Shown here piece after piece: positions 1-8,190 of a stretch of 64,000 nt of DNA. The position numbers and the translations under genes were made by a program. Under the pieces are notes generated by a model that worked only from the letters and a program-made list of their open reading frames with translations, did no database searches and was not told where the DNA came from. The first letter of the stretch is position 1. Each line of letters opens with the position of its first letter. The DNA is from Streptomyces tendae (GTDB lineage Bacteria; Actinomycetota; Actinomycetes; Streptomycetales; Streptomycetaceae): NCBI RefSeq assembly GCF_008632955.1, contig NZ_CP043959.1:4278001-4342000 (forward strand), in the 5' to 3' direction.

Positions 1-555
1 CACGACGCGGGCGTAGGAGACCCAGCCGGTGAAGCCGAGGACCAGGATCACCATCCACAGTCCCGAGCCGAGGAAGCCTACGACGGCGAGCGCCAGCAGG
101 AGGGAGGGGAAGGCGAGTTGGACGTCGGCGAGCCGCATGAGGGTGCGGTCCGCCCAGCCGCCGAAGTAGCCGGAGGCGAGGCCCACGGCCGTACCCACGA
201 CGCCGGCGAGCAAGGCCGCTCCGGCGCCGACGAGCAGGGAGACACGGGCGCCGTGGACGACGCGCGAGAGCATGTCGCGGCCGAGCTGGTCGGTGCCCAG
301 GAGGTGGGCGCTGCTGCCGCCGTCCTGCCAGGCGGGGGGCCGCAGTCGCAGGAGGAGGTTCTGCGTGCTGGGGTCGTAGGGGGCGATCAGCGGCGCGAAC
401 AGGGCGGCGACGATCAGCAGGAGCAGTACGGCGAGGGCCACGACGGCCCGTTTGTCGCGCAGCAGTGCCCGCAGGGCGACGGCCCGGGAGCCGGACCGGC
501 CGGACGGAGTCTTCGCCGTGGCCCGGTCGGGCGCGGCGGGGGTCATGACGGTCAT
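1..555 (-). CDS. Oligopeptide/dipeptide ABC transporter permease, DppC/OppC type (partial)
   Basis: Second inner-membrane permease of a peptide importer; only the N-terminal 185 residues lie in the window and the frame is open to base 1. Residues 1-30 are a charged cytoplasmic stretch, followed by a hydrophobic segment (LAVLLLLIVAALFAPLIAPYD) and the typical HLLGTDQLGRDMLSR motif of DppC-like permeases, then further membrane helices. The ATG (555-553) overlaps the stop of the upstream permease gene as ATGA, so the two are translationally coupled. Family assignment rests on the GTDQLGRD motif and gene order (binding protein, DppB-like, DppC-like). ATPase genes would be expected beyond the left edge. 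The substrate is not readable from sequence. Confidence 0.9.
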   Translation of the reverse strand, partial: MTVMTPAAPDRATAKTPSGRSGSRAVALRALLRDKRAVVALAVLLLLIVAALFAPLIAPYDPSTQNLLLRLRPPAWQDGGSSAHLLGTDQLGRDMLSRVVHGARVSLLVGAGAALLAGVVGTAVGLASGYFGGWADRTLMRLADVQLAFPSLLLALAVVGFLGSGLWMVILVLGFTGWVSYARVV

Positions 556-1544
556 CGTGACGTCCTCACCCTCGGGTCGAGGAAGCTGTAGGAGAGGTCG
601 ACGAGCAGGTTCACCACGACGAAGGTGGCGGCGAAGAACAGGACGGTGGCCTGGACGAGCGGGAAGTCGCGGTTGGAGATCGCCTCGACGGTCAGCTGGC
701 CCACTCCGGGCCAGGAGAAGACCCGTTCGGTGAGGATGGCTCCGCCGAGCAGGTTGCCGACCTCCAGGCCGACGACGGTCACCACCGGCAGTGAGGCGTT
801 GCGTACTCCGTGCCGGAGCACCACCTGCAGCGGCCCGAATCCCTTGGCGCGGGCGCTGCGGATGTGGTCGGAGGACAGGACGTCGATCAGTGAGGAGCGC
901 AGGAGGCGGGCCACGACGGCGACGGAGTACACGGCGAGGGTGACGGCGGGCAGGATCAGGTGGGCGAACGTGCCGTATCCGGAGGCGGGCAGGGCGCGCA
1001 GCCAGACGGCGAAGACCAGGATGAGCAGGATGCCCACCCAGAACGGCGGGGTGGACTGGCCGAGCAGGACGCCGGTCATCACGGTGTGGTCGGTTCCCCG
1101 GCCGCGGCGCATGGCGGCGAGGATGCCCGCCGGGACGGCGATGACGAGGGTCAACGCGAGGGCGGCGGCGGCCAGTTCGACGGTGGCCGGCAGCCGGTCG
1201 GCGAGTATCTCGCTCACCGGCTGCCCGTACACGAGGGAGTCACCGAAGTCGAGGTGCAGCAGTCCCCAGAGGTAGTCGAGGTACTGGGTGAGCAGGGACT
1301 GGTCCAGGCCCAGGGAGTGGCGCAGCACCTGCTCCTGTTCGGCCGTGGCGTCGGGCGGCAGCAGGATCTTCACGGGGTCGCCGGACAGGCGGACGAGGAA
1401 GAACGCGACGGTCGCCGTGCACAGCAGCACGAACAGGGCGGTGGCCAGACGTTTGAGCACCGCCCGCAGCAGTCCCGTCCGGTCCGGGCGGTGGGCGGTG
1501 GTGGCCGCCGGTGTGGGTGGTGTGTCGAGGGTGAGGGTGCTCAC
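552..1544 (-). CDS. Oligopeptide/dipeptide ABC transporter permease, DppB/OppB type
   Basis: First permease of the peptide importer, 330 aa, the usual DppB length. After a Pro/Thr-rich N-terminus of about 25 residues comes a membrane helix (ATALFVLLCTATVAFFLVRL), then the DppB-type periplasmic segment with the SLGLDQSLLTQYLDYLWG and DFGDSL motifs. A multi-helix permease domain follows, with the cytoplasmic EAA-like loop (IRSARAKGFGPLQVVLRHG). The GTG start (1544) overlaps the stop of the binding-protein gene by four bases (GTGA). The 3' end overlaps the next permease start, so all three genes form one operon. Confident for family; substrate unknown. Confidence 0.93.
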   Translation of the reverse strand: MSTLTLDTPPTPAATTAHRPDRTGLLRAVLKRLATALFVLLCTATVAFFLVRLSGDPVKILLPPDATAEQEQVLRHSLGLDQSLLTQYLDYLWGLLHLDFGDSLVYGQPVSEILADRLPATVELAAAALALTLVIAVPAGILAAMRRGRGTDHTVMTGVLLGQSTPPFWVGILLILVFAVWLRALPASGYGTFAHLILPAVTLAVYSVAVVARLLRSSLIDVLSSDHIRSARAKGFGPLQVVLRHGVRNASLPVVTVVGLEVGNLLGGAILTERVFSWPGVGQLTVEAISNRDFPLVQATVLFFAATFVVVNLLVDLSYSFLDPRVRTSR

Positions 1545-3118
1545 CGGGTCACCTCCGCGCTCTCCATGGCGAGGACGCCGGCGGCTCCCGGGGTCCAGCG
1601 GGGCCGGTCGTTGCGGGCGAAGATGTTGTCGGTCTGGTAGAGGAAGACGAAGGGTGCTTCCCTGCGCATGAGCCGTTGCAGGTCCGAGAAGGCCGCCTTG
1701 CGCCGCGCCGGGTCCTCGGAGAGTTCCTCGACGTCGATGAGGCGGTCGGCCTCCGCCGAGTGCCAGCGGCTCTGCCGCCGGTCGCTGCGCACGTTGGACT
1801 GGACGATGGACGCGCCGTCCATCGTCCACACGGTGCTGGCGGCGAGGTAGACGGGGCCGAGCGCCCCCCGGTTGTCGGAGGTGAGCCGCGCGGAGTAGGT
1901 GCCGGGGTCGAGCAGGTTGACGCGGGCGTCCACTCCGGCCCTGGCGAGCAGTCCGGACAGGGCCTCGGCGACGTTGGCGTCCACGTTGGAGGCGGTGAGC
2001 GTGGTGGAGAAGCCGTGGGGGTGACCGGCTTCGGCGAGGAGCCTGCGTGCGGTGTCGACCGAGCGTGTGAAGGGCTTGACGGTGGGGTCGAAGCCGAAGG
2101 ATCCGCGGGGGACGAGTGCGGGGGTCTCCGTGGCCTTGCCGCCGAGTACGGCCTTGATGAGCAGCGGGACATCGATCGCGTGGTTGAGTGCCTGGCGTAC
2201 CCGGCGGTCCTGGAGGGGGCCGCGTTCGAGGGTGTTCAGGGACAGGTAGGCGGTGCGGATGCCCGTGTGTCCGTCGATGGTGATGCCTCCGTAGCCGTCG
2301 AGCTGCTGGGCGGCGTCCGGGGTGAGTCCGGCCACGAGGTCGACGCCGCCGCTCTGCAGCGCGGCCAGGGAGGACGAGGCGTTGGGTGCCGGGCTGAAGA
2401 CGAGGCCGTCGACGGCCGGGCGGCCGTTCCAGTGGCCGGCGTGGGCGCGCATCCGCAGTTCGTGGTCGCGCTGCCAGCTCGTGAAGGTGAAGGGACCGGT
2501 GCCGACGGGGTGGTCGGCGAAGGCGGCGTCGCCCACCTCGGCGAGGTGCCGGGGCGGCACCACGACGCCCCCGAACAGCGAGAGTTTGGCGGGCAGGATG
2601 GGGTCGTGCACGGTGGTGTGGATGTCGACGGTGAGCCGGTCGACGACGGTGACGCCCTCGACGAAGCGCAGTTCGACGATCGGTGACTTGGTCGCGGGGT
2701 CGAGCAGGCGCTCGATGCTGGAGGCCACGGCACGCGCGTCGCACACCTCACCGTTGTGGAAGGTCACCCCGGGGCGGAGGACGAAGCGCCAGGTCCGGGC
2801 GTCGGTGGCCTTCCAGGAGAGGGCGAGCCTCGGGTGCAGCCGGTTGTCGGGGCCGCGGGTGGTGAGGGTGTCGAACATGTTGATCAGGACGTTCATCGAC
2901 ACCATGTCGCCCTGCTTGTGCGGGTCCAGCGTCTTCGGATCGCCCGGCTGGGAGACCCGCAGGACGTTGCCGGCCCGGTCCGCGGCGGCCGTCGTGCCGC
3001 ACGCGCTCAGGAGCGCCGGGGCGCTGAGGGCCCCGAGCAGCAGACCACCGGTCCGCAGGACGTGGCGTCGGCTGGGACGGCTGCGGTCCATCGTGCGCCC
3101 CTGAAGAATTCGTTCCAT
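1541..3118 (-). CDS. Family 5 extracellular peptide-binding lipoprotein (Tat-type signal)
   Basis: Binding protein of the peptide ABC importer, 525 aa. The N-terminus carries a twin-arginine signal (RPSRRHVLR) and a lipobox (LLSAC, Cys40), so it is probably Tat-exported and lipid-anchored. The mature part has family-5 hallmarks: DPKTLDPHKQGD near the start, LRPGVTFHNG, GTGPFTF and RRVRQALNHAID. The ATG at 3118 has a strong Shine-Dalgarno (GGAGGTG, 7 nt away). A second ATG ten codons in (3091) also has AGGGG upstream, so either may be used. It heads the operon and diverges from the IclR gene, which is the likely regulator. Confidence 0.93.
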   Translation of the reverse strand: MERILQGRTMDRSRPSRRHVLRTGGLLLGALSAPALLSACGTTAAADRAGNVLRVSQPGDPKTLDPHKQGDMVSMNVLINMFDTLTTRGPDNRLHPRLALSWKATDARTWRFVLRPGVTFHNGEVCDARAVASSIERLLDPATKSPIVELRFVEGVTVVDRLTVDIHTTVHDPILPAKLSLFGGVVVPPRHLAEVGDAAFADHPVGTGPFTFTSWQRDHELRMRAHAGHWNGRPAVDGLVFSPAPNASSSLAALQSGGVDLVAGLTPDAAQQLDGYGGITIDGHTGIRTAYLSLNTLERGPLQDRRVRQALNHAIDVPLLIKAVLGGKATETPALVPRGSFGFDPTVKPFTRSVDTARRLLAEAGHPHGFSTTLTASNVDANVAEALSGLLARAGVDARVNLLDPGTYSARLTSDNRGALGPVYLAASTVWTMDGASIVQSNVRSDRRQSRWHSAEADRLIDVEELSEDPARRKAAFSDLQRLMRREAPFVFLYQTDNIFARNDRPRWTPGAAGVLAMESAEVTR

Positions 3119-3148
3119 TGAACAACACCTCCGTTCCGTCAGATGGAA
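3112..3148. promoter_or_regulatory. Putative IclR operator region between peptide transporter and iclR-like gene
   Basis: Two dyads lie in the divergent spacer: GTTC-CATT-GAAC (3112-3123), which covers the start codon of the binding-protein gene, and TTCC-N7-GGAA (3134-3148). IclR proteins bind short palindromes near divergent promoters, so these are candidate operators. A possible -10 TAAGCT (3160-3165) sits seven bases before the preferred iclR-like ATG. Arms are short (4 bp), so this is tentative. Confidence 0.4.
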
Positions 3149-3172
3149 TGCGGTTGGGTTAAGCTAAGCGAC

Positions 3173-4009
3173 ATGGTGAAAGCGGTCAACACCCGGTCGG
3201 GCGACCAGGAACTCGTGAAGGGCCCCGTCGACAAGGCGATGGAGGTGCTCGAAGCGCTCGTCCAGCCCGGCGGTCCCCACCGGTTGGGGGAGATCGCGCG
3301 CCGCACCGGGCTGACGAAGCCCACCGTCCACCGGCATCTGCGGACGATGGCCGAGCACGGCTTCGCGGAGCCCGCCGAGGGCGGCAGTTACCGCCCGGGC
3401 CCCCGGCTGCTGGGCCTGGCGGCGGCGGCCCTGAGCGACAGCCGGGTCCTGGAACTCACCAGGCCCGTCCTCGCCGATCTGCGCCTGCGCACCGGCCATG
3501 TCGCGTTCTACGCGGCGCGACACGGGAGCGACGCCGTGTACCTGGAGCTGTCGGAGCCGGCCCGCGAGTACCGGATGAGCACCCGGCCCGGTCACCGCTC
3601 ACCCCTGCACGCCTGCGGTGTCGGGCTCGCCATCCTCTCCGTGATGCCGGCCGGGGAGAGCGCGGCGGTCGTCGACGCACCGGATCTGGAGGCGCGCACC
3701 CACAACACCCTCACCGACCCGGCCGCGCTCCGGGCGGAGCTGGCCCGGGCCGCGCTGCGTGGTTACGCGGTGGACGACGAGTACGACGAGCCGGACGTGC
3801 GGTCGGTGGCGGCCCCCGTGCTGGACGCCGAGGGCCGGCCCGTGGGCGCGATCGGCGTCGCCGGACTGTCCTTCACCCTCGACCCCGGCAGTGTGGAGGT
3901 CTTCGGCCCCATGGTGCGGGCCGCCGCGCGCACGGTGTCCGCCGGGCTCGGCGCCCGAACCCCCGCACTCGGCGTCGTGGACCCGACAACCGGAGGCGAG
4001 GGGGCATGA
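3173..4009 (+). CDS. IclR-family transcriptional regulator
   Basis: DNA-binding regulator, 278 aa from this start. The N-terminal winged helix-turn-helix covers about residues 20-75 (AMEVLEALVQPGGPHRLGEI, then a recognition helix around TKPTVHRHLRTM). The C-terminal IclR effector domain contains LHACGVGLAILS and, near the end, GAIGVAGLSFTLD. The ATG at 3173 has no good Shine-Dalgarno but lies seven bases after a TAAGCT -10-like box, which suggests a leaderless transcript. An in-frame ATG at 3143 is possible but falls inside the putative operator. It probably controls the divergent peptide transporter and its own downstream hydrolase gene, whose start overlaps its stop. Confidence 0.92.
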   Translation: MVKAVNTRSGDQELVKGPVDKAMEVLEALVQPGGPHRLGEIARRTGLTKPTVHRHLRTMAEHGFAEPAEGGSYRPGPRLLGLAAAALSDSRVLELTRPVLADLRLRTGHVAFYAARHGSDAVYLELSEPAREYRMSTRPGHRSPLHACGVGLAILSVMPAGESAAVVDAPDLEARTHNTLTDPAALRAELARAALRGYAVDDEYDEPDVRSVAAPVLDAEGRPVGAIGVAGLSFTLDPGSVEVFGPMVRAAARTVSAGLGARTPALGVVDPTTGGEGA

Positions 4010-5103
4010 GCACCCTGACCGAACTGCTCGCGGAGGGACGGCGGGAGCGGGTCTACTCCGGTGCCGCCTGGTCCGTCGGGCACGCGCACGGCCCGCTGGA
4101 CCGGGGCTGGACCGGCAGCCGCAGCTGGGACGGGCCGCCTCTGGACGGCGACGACGTGTGGGACCTCGCCTCGGTGACCAAGCCGATCGCCGGACTCGCG
4201 GTCATGGCCCTCGCCGAGCGTGGCGCCCTCGGGCTGGACGACACCGTGGGCACGTACCTTCCCGGCTACCGGGGCGGTGACAAAGCGGATCTGACCGTAC
4301 GTCAACTCCTCACGCACACCTCGGGGATCCCCGGGCAGGTGCCGCTGTACCGGGACCATCCCACCCGTGCGGCGCTGCTGGACGCGGTGCGTCTGTTGCC
4401 GCTGACCGCTGCCCCCGGCACCCGTGTCCAGTACTCCTCGCAGGGGTTCATCATCCTCGGTCTCGTCGCCGAGGCGGCCACCGGGCAACCGCTGGACGAG
4501 CTGGTGGAACGGCTTGTGTGCGCCCCGCTCGGCATGCGTGACACCGTCTTCCGGCCGGACGCCGGCCGCCGGGCCCGGGCGGTGGCCACCGAGGACTGCC
4601 CCTGGCGCCGCCGCCTGGTCGTGGGCGAGGTCCACGACGAGAACGCGGTCGTGCTCGGCGGGGTCGGCGCTCACGCGGGCCTGTTCTCGACGCTGGCGGA
4701 CATGGAGCGCCTCGGCGCCGCCCTCGCCGCCGGCGGCCGGGACCTGCTGCGCCCCGGGACGCTCGCCCTGATGACGGCCCCGCACACGGACGGCCTGGCG
4801 CTGCGGCGCGCCCTGGCCTGGCAGGGCCGCGACCCGGTCGACTCCCCCGCGGGAGAGGTGTTCGGCCCGGACTCCTACGGCCACACGGGCTTCACCGGCA
4901 CCAGTCTGTGGGTCGATCCCGCCGCACGGCGCTACGCCGTGCTCCTCACCAACCGCGTGCACCCGGCCAGGACGGGTGAGGGCATCACCGCCCTGCGCCG
5001 GGCCTTCCACGACATCGCCGCCCGCATGACCGTGGACGCCGCCGAGGACCGTCACGGCACCGGACAGGCCGGTGGCCGTGCCGGGACCCGGGACGGGGCG
5101 TAG
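4006..5103 (+). CDS. Serine hydrolase, beta-lactamase/DD-peptidase (class C) fold
   Basis: Penicillin-binding-protein-like serine hydrolase, 365 aa. The catalytic SxxK is SVTK (residues 56-59), the second motif is YSS (143-145), and a C-terminal HTG-type triad occurs in GHTGFTG near residue 305. LLTHTSGIPG is typical of the family. No signal peptide or membrane helix is visible, so it is probably cytoplasmic. Its ATG overlaps the iclR-like stop (ATGA), which ties it to the regulator and the divergent peptide importer. The likely role is hydrolysis of an imported peptide or D-aminoacyl/ester substrate. That substrate is inference; the family itself is clear. Confidence 0.88.
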   Translation: MSTLTELLAEGRRERVYSGAAWSVGHAHGPLDRGWTGSRSWDGPPLDGDDVWDLASVTKPIAGLAVMALAERGALGLDDTVGTYLPGYRGGDKADLTVRQLLTHTSGIPGQVPLYRDHPTRAALLDAVRLLPLTAAPGTRVQYSSQGFIILGLVAEAATGQPLDELVERLVCAPLGMRDTVFRPDAGRRARAVATEDCPWRRRLVVGEVHDENAVVLGGVGAHAGLFSTLADMERLGAALAAGGRDLLRPGTLALMTAPHTDGLALRRALAWQGRDPVDSPAGEVFGPDSYGHTGFTGTSLWVDPAARRYAVLLTNRVHPARTGEGITALRRAFHDIAARMTVDAAEDRHGTGQAGGRAGTRDGA

Positions 5104-5117
5104 CGCGCCCGCTCGCG

Positions 5118-6020
5118 TCACCGCACGGGGAAGGTCACACCGGTGAGTTCCTCGGAGACGGTCCACAGACGCTGCTGGACGTCCCGGTCGTGGGAGGCCG
5201 CGCTGGACTCGACCAGCTCCGGGTAACCGCGGACTTCGAGACGGCCGCCGGGGCCGTAGTACTGGCCGCCCCGCACCGCCGGGTCGGTGGCGGCCCGCAG
5301 GGTGGGCAGGGCTCCCATCGCGGCCTTCTGGGTGAGCAGCGGCGCGAGCCGGGCGACGGGCGCGCGGAGCACGGCGGGCGAGTTGCGGATGAGCTCGGTG
5401 TTGGACACGCCGGGATGGGCGGCCACCGCGACCGTGGTGCCGTGCGGCGCGAGCCGGCGCTGCAGCTCGTAGGTGAACATGAGGTTGGCGAGCTTGGCCT
5501 GTCCGTACGCGCCCATGCGACTGTACGAGCGCTCCCAGTTCAGGTCGTCGAAGTGGATGGCGGCCCGGATGCGGTGGCCGGCGCTGCTGACCGTGACGAC
5601 GCGGGAACCCGGGACGTCGAGGAGGCGGTCCAGCAGCAGGCCGGTGAGGGCGAAGTGGCCGAGGTGGTTCGTGCCGAACTGCAGCTCGAAGCCGTCGGCG
5701 GTGGTCTGCTTCGGCGTGTACATCACGCCGGCGTTGTTGATCAACAGGTCGATGCGCGGATGGGCCGTGCGCAGGTCGGCCGCCGCGGACCGGACCGAGT
5801 CCAGGGAGGCCAGGTCGAGGGCCTGCACGGCGACGTCGCCGGTGATGCGTGCGGCGGCCTGCTTGCCCTTCTCGACGTCCCGTACGGCCAGGATCACCCG
5901 GGCGCCGCGCTCGGCGAGCATCCGGGCGGTCTCGAAGCCGAGCCCGGTGTTGGCCCCGGTCACGACCGCCACCCGGCCGCGCTGATCGGGAATGTGCTGT
6001 TCGTTCCACTTGCCACTCAT
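5118..6020 (-). CDS. Short-chain dehydrogenase/reductase, retinol-dehydrogenase-like
   Basis: NAD(P)-dependent SDR, 300 aa. The Rossmann glycine motif TGANTGLG sits near residue 20, the NNAG motif in the middle, and the catalytic set includes Ser (VSSAGHRI) and YGQAK. It resembles the extended protochlorophyllide-reductase/retinol-dehydrogenase-like SDRs common in Streptomyces. The start is an ATG (6020) facing the divergent tetR-like gene. The 98-base spacer holds a strong inverted repeat at 6066-6100, so repression by that TetR protein is likely. Substrate unknown. Confidence 0.9.
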   Translation of the reverse strand: MSGKWNEQHIPDQRGRVAVVTGANTGLGFETARMLAERGARVILAVRDVEKGKQAAARITGDVAVQALDLASLDSVRSAAADLRTAHPRIDLLINNAGVMYTPKQTTADGFELQFGTNHLGHFALTGLLLDRLLDVPGSRVVTVSSAGHRIRAAIHFDDLNWERSYSRMGAYGQAKLANLMFTYELQRRLAPHGTTVAVAAHPGVSNTELIRNSPAVLRAPVARLAPLLTQKAAMGALPTLRAATDPAVRGGQYYGPGGRLEVRGYPELVESSAASHDRDVQQRLWTVSEELTGVTFPVR

Positions 6021-6065
6021 GACGCACCCCTAAAGAACCATCGGTCTGTTACCCGCGAAGGTAAG

Positions 6066-6100
6066 AGACCACCGGTCCGATGTCAAGGGACCGCCGGTCT
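6066..6100. promoter_or_regulatory. TetR-type operator between SDR and tetR-like genes
   Basis: An inverted repeat with 13-base arms, AGACCACCGGTCC (6066-6078) and GGACCGCCGGTCT (6088-6100), matches at 11 of 13 positions across a 9-base centre. A related half-site (ATCGGTCT) lies at about 6040-6047, closer to the SDR start. A TAAGTT -10-like box (6102-6107) follows the right arm, so a bound repressor would block the tetR-like promoter directly. Confidence 0.65.
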
Positions 6101-6118
6101 TTAAGTTAGGCTGCGGGC

Positions 6119-6784
6119 ATGACTTTCCAGCGGGCGCGCAGTGAGGAGCAACGGGCGATTCGCCGTCGGGCGATCCTGGACACGGCGGCGGCGATGCTCG
6201 CCGAGATGCCCGTGGCCGAGGTCAGCCTCAACGAGCTGAGCCGACGGGTGGGCCTGGCCAAGTCGAACGTCCTGCGGTACTTCGAGTCGCGCGAGGCCGT
6301 CCTGCTCGAACTGCTGGACGACTTCCTGGGGAGCTGGCTCGAGGAGCTGGCGGACGAGCTGGCCTCGGGCATCGAGGCGGACGCGGCGCCGGAGGTGCGG
6401 GCACGCCAGTTGGCCGAGGTGCTCAGCCGGTCGCTGGCGAACCGCGTGACATTGTGCGACCTCTTCGGCGCGCAGGGCGGGGTTCTCGAGCGCAACGTCT
6501 CGGTCGAGGTGGTCAAGCGGCACAAGCGGGCCTCCCTCGCGAGGCTGGCGACCATGTCCGAGCTGCTGCGCCGCCATGTGCCCGAGCTCGGCGACGACAC
6601 GCAGGTCTTCTGCCTGATGTGCCTGGCGTCGGCGGGCGCCCTGTCCACGTACGTCCCGCCGCCGCCCGGCGTCCTCGCCGCGTACGCGGAAGAGCCTGAC
6701 CTCGGCGTGCTCCACATGGAGCTGCGGGACGCCCTGCGGCTTTCCTTCACCTCGTCCCTGCTGGGTGTGCTGCCGCGCACCTGA
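6119..6784 (+). CDS. TetR-family transcriptional regulator
   Basis: One-component repressor, 221 aa. The N-terminal helix-turn-helix spans about residues 15-60, with LNELSRRVGLAKSNVLRYFE as the HTH core, a form typical of TetR members with a TetR_C_17-like ligand domain. The rest is a helical ligand-binding region. The ATG at 6119 lacks a Shine-Dalgarno; a TAAGTT box 12 bases upstream suggests a leaderless or very short leader. It is divergent from the SDR gene at 5118-6020 and shares the inverted repeat at 6066-6100, so autoregulation plus control of the SDR is the simplest model. Confidence 0.92.
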   Translation: MTFQRARSEEQRAIRRRAILDTAAAMLAEMPVAEVSLNELSRRVGLAKSNVLRYFESREAVLLELLDDFLGSWLEELADELASGIEADAAPEVRARQLAEVLSRSLANRVTLCDLFGAQGGVLERNVSVEVVKRHKRASLARLATMSELLRRHVPELGDDTQVFCLMCLASAGALSTYVPPPPGVLAAYAEEPDLGVLHMELRDALRLSFTSSLLGVLPRT

Positions 6785-6817
6785 ACGTCCCCACCCGGCC
6801 CGCCGGCGCGCGTTCGC

Positions 6818-7663
6818 CTACGGCCTGAACACCTTCGCCGCACCCCAGAGGGAGCCGGGGTTGGCGCGGTGCGGGTGGCGGGCGAGCATCGCCTCGTAGA
6901 ACTCCAGGGCGTTCGACGTGGTCGCCAAGGTGTCCTCGACGTCGGCGAGGTAGTCGATCGACTGCTGCACGATCACCGGGTCGTCGTCGCGGTCGGGGTG
7001 CTTGTGCGCGGCGACGACATGCCGGGCGCCGAGGTCCTGGACGGCCCGCAGGGCGGCGACCCACTCGACCCGTGAGGCCGCGTCGGTCTCGGCGAGGTAC
7101 ATGTGGGTGTGGTTGTAGACGACGTCGCCGCCGACCACGAGCCGGGCGTCCGGGGCCCACAGGACGGTACTCCCCTTGGTGTCGGTGTGACCCGCCTCGA
7201 CCACCCTCAGCTCGTGCCCTTCCAGGAGGATGTGGTCGCCTTCCAGCTCGTCCGGGACGACCGGGCGGGGGATCTGCCCGGGGAAGAGGCGGCCCCAGAA
7301 GCCGTCGCGGTAGTCGTCCCCGGCCTGGACGCGCGCACCCGCGACGGTCCCCGCCGTGGCCACCGCCCGCGCCCCGGGGAACGCGTCGAGCAGTTGCCCG
7401 ATGCCGTAGAAGTGGTCGCCGTGGCCGTGCGTGACGTAGATGTGCGTCAGAGTGCGTCCGTGCCCCTTGATCCACTCGATCAGTTCGTCGTTCTGCTCGA
7501 TCGTCGTGAAGGTGTCCACGAGGACGGCATCCCGTTCACCGAGGATCAAGGTCGCCGTGTTCATCACCCAGCGCAGATCAGACCCCTCCTCGGCGCTCTG
7601 CGGAAGGTCTCGGACGACTCCCTCCCGGCGGGCCAGCAGCGTGTCGTACCTCAGGTCTGTCAT
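6818..7663 (-). CDS. Metallo-beta-lactamase-fold hydrolase
   Basis: MBL-superfamily metallohydrolase, 281 aa. The zinc motif is THGHGDH (residues 78-84), with further ligands expected in EAGHTDTKGS and in the HKHPDRDD region near the end. The ATG at 7663 is preceded by AGGAGAG at a good distance; an in-frame ATG further upstream (7741) has no such signal. No signal peptide is seen. Members of this superfamily act on thioesters, lactones, phosphodiesters or xenobiotics, and no specific substrate can be assigned. About 100 bases upstream of its start is the TTAGAT dyad that is repeated before the hydrolase/BBE fusion gene. Confidence 0.9.
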   Translation of the reverse strand: MTDLRYDTLLARREGVVRDLPQSAEEGSDLRWVMNTATLILGERDAVLVDTFTTIEQNDELIEWIKGHGRTLTHIYVTHGHGDHFYGIGQLLDAFPGARAVATAGTVAGARVQAGDDYRDGFWGRLFPGQIPRPVVPDELEGDHILLEGHELRVVEAGHTDTKGSTVLWAPDARLVVGGDVVYNHTHMYLAETDAASRVEWVAALRAVQDLGARHVVAAHKHPDRDDDPVIVQQSIDYLADVEDTLATTSNALEFYEAMLARHPHRANPGSLWGAAKVFRP

Positions 7664-7763
7664 GGGTTCTCTCCTGAGTCGGTGGAGGTGATCACTGATG
7701 CGCGCAGCGCCCCGGAGGACAAGTTTCCGTCGTCCGCCCACTCGGCGCGCTTCGGCACGCCAT

Positions 7764-7785
7764 TTAGATTACTGTTGTCATCTAA
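7764..7785. promoter_or_regulatory. Operator-like dyad TTAGAT-N10-ATCTAA in the 7664-8190 spacer
   Basis: A 6-bp inverted repeat with 10-base spacing in an AT-rich island inside the 527-base spacer between the divergent MBL hydrolase and FAD monooxygenase genes. A near-identical dyad occurs at 9383-9404: both read TAGATTA-N4-TG-N-CATCTA over the core. The geometry fits a dimeric MarR/PadR/TetR-like repressor, but no obvious cognate gene adjoins it. The rest of the spacer shows no convincing gene apart from a possible 17-codon ORF. Confidence 0.55.
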
Positions 7786-7815
7786 CAGAGGGGCAATCCG
7801 AAGGTAAGAAGACGG

Positions 7816-7869
7816 CATGTGTCCGGTGCGTGCACGCCTCGACCTGTTGCCCCTCACACCAGGAGCGTG
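7816..7869 (+). CDS. Possible 17-residue leader peptide ORF
   Basis: A tiny ORF starting ATG TGT CCG and ending TGA at 7867-7869 encodes MCPVRARLDLLPLTPGA. It follows the TTAGAT dyad, is preceded by a purine-rich GGTAAGAAGACGGC stretch, and contains an RLDLL core that loosely recalls the Arg/His-rich leader peptides annotated in Streptomyces. It lies 321 bases before the FAD monooxygenase. There is no independent support that it is translated. Confidence 0.15.
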
Positions 7870-8190
7870 ATTCGCTCTTCCGGGAGTATCACCAGGCGGA
7901 GTTGTGCGTCCGTACGGCTCAGCAGCCACACAGGGTGGAACGCCGGAACCTGCATCGCGCGAGTGTGACTCCGGGACGGGGTGCGGTGCGCCGGCTGCCG
8001 TCCGCAAGAGGCCCCCTTCGGCCCTCCGTCGGTCCAACTCCCCTAGTGCCCTGTCAGTCCATCAAGTGAGTGGCCACGCGCGCGCTGCGACGAAGGAGTC
8101 CGCGCGACACGCGTTCCCGCCCATGCGTCCGCGTGCCCCCGACCGGGGCCGAGGCACTCACCACACCGTCCGTACCGGTAAGGAAATCTT

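Noticed and set aside
552..2744. A single 730-residue protein spanning part of the binding-protein gene and the DppB gene
   Set aside because: Only the last 330 residues look like protein; the rest is the wrong frame of the binding-protein gene. The GTG at 1544 with GTGA overlap is the real start.
3763..6027. Long open frames opposite real genes, such as a 754-codon minus-strand frame here
   Set aside because: They lie antisense to clear genes (serine hydrolase, SDR), have no recognisable domains and arise from the extreme third-position GC.
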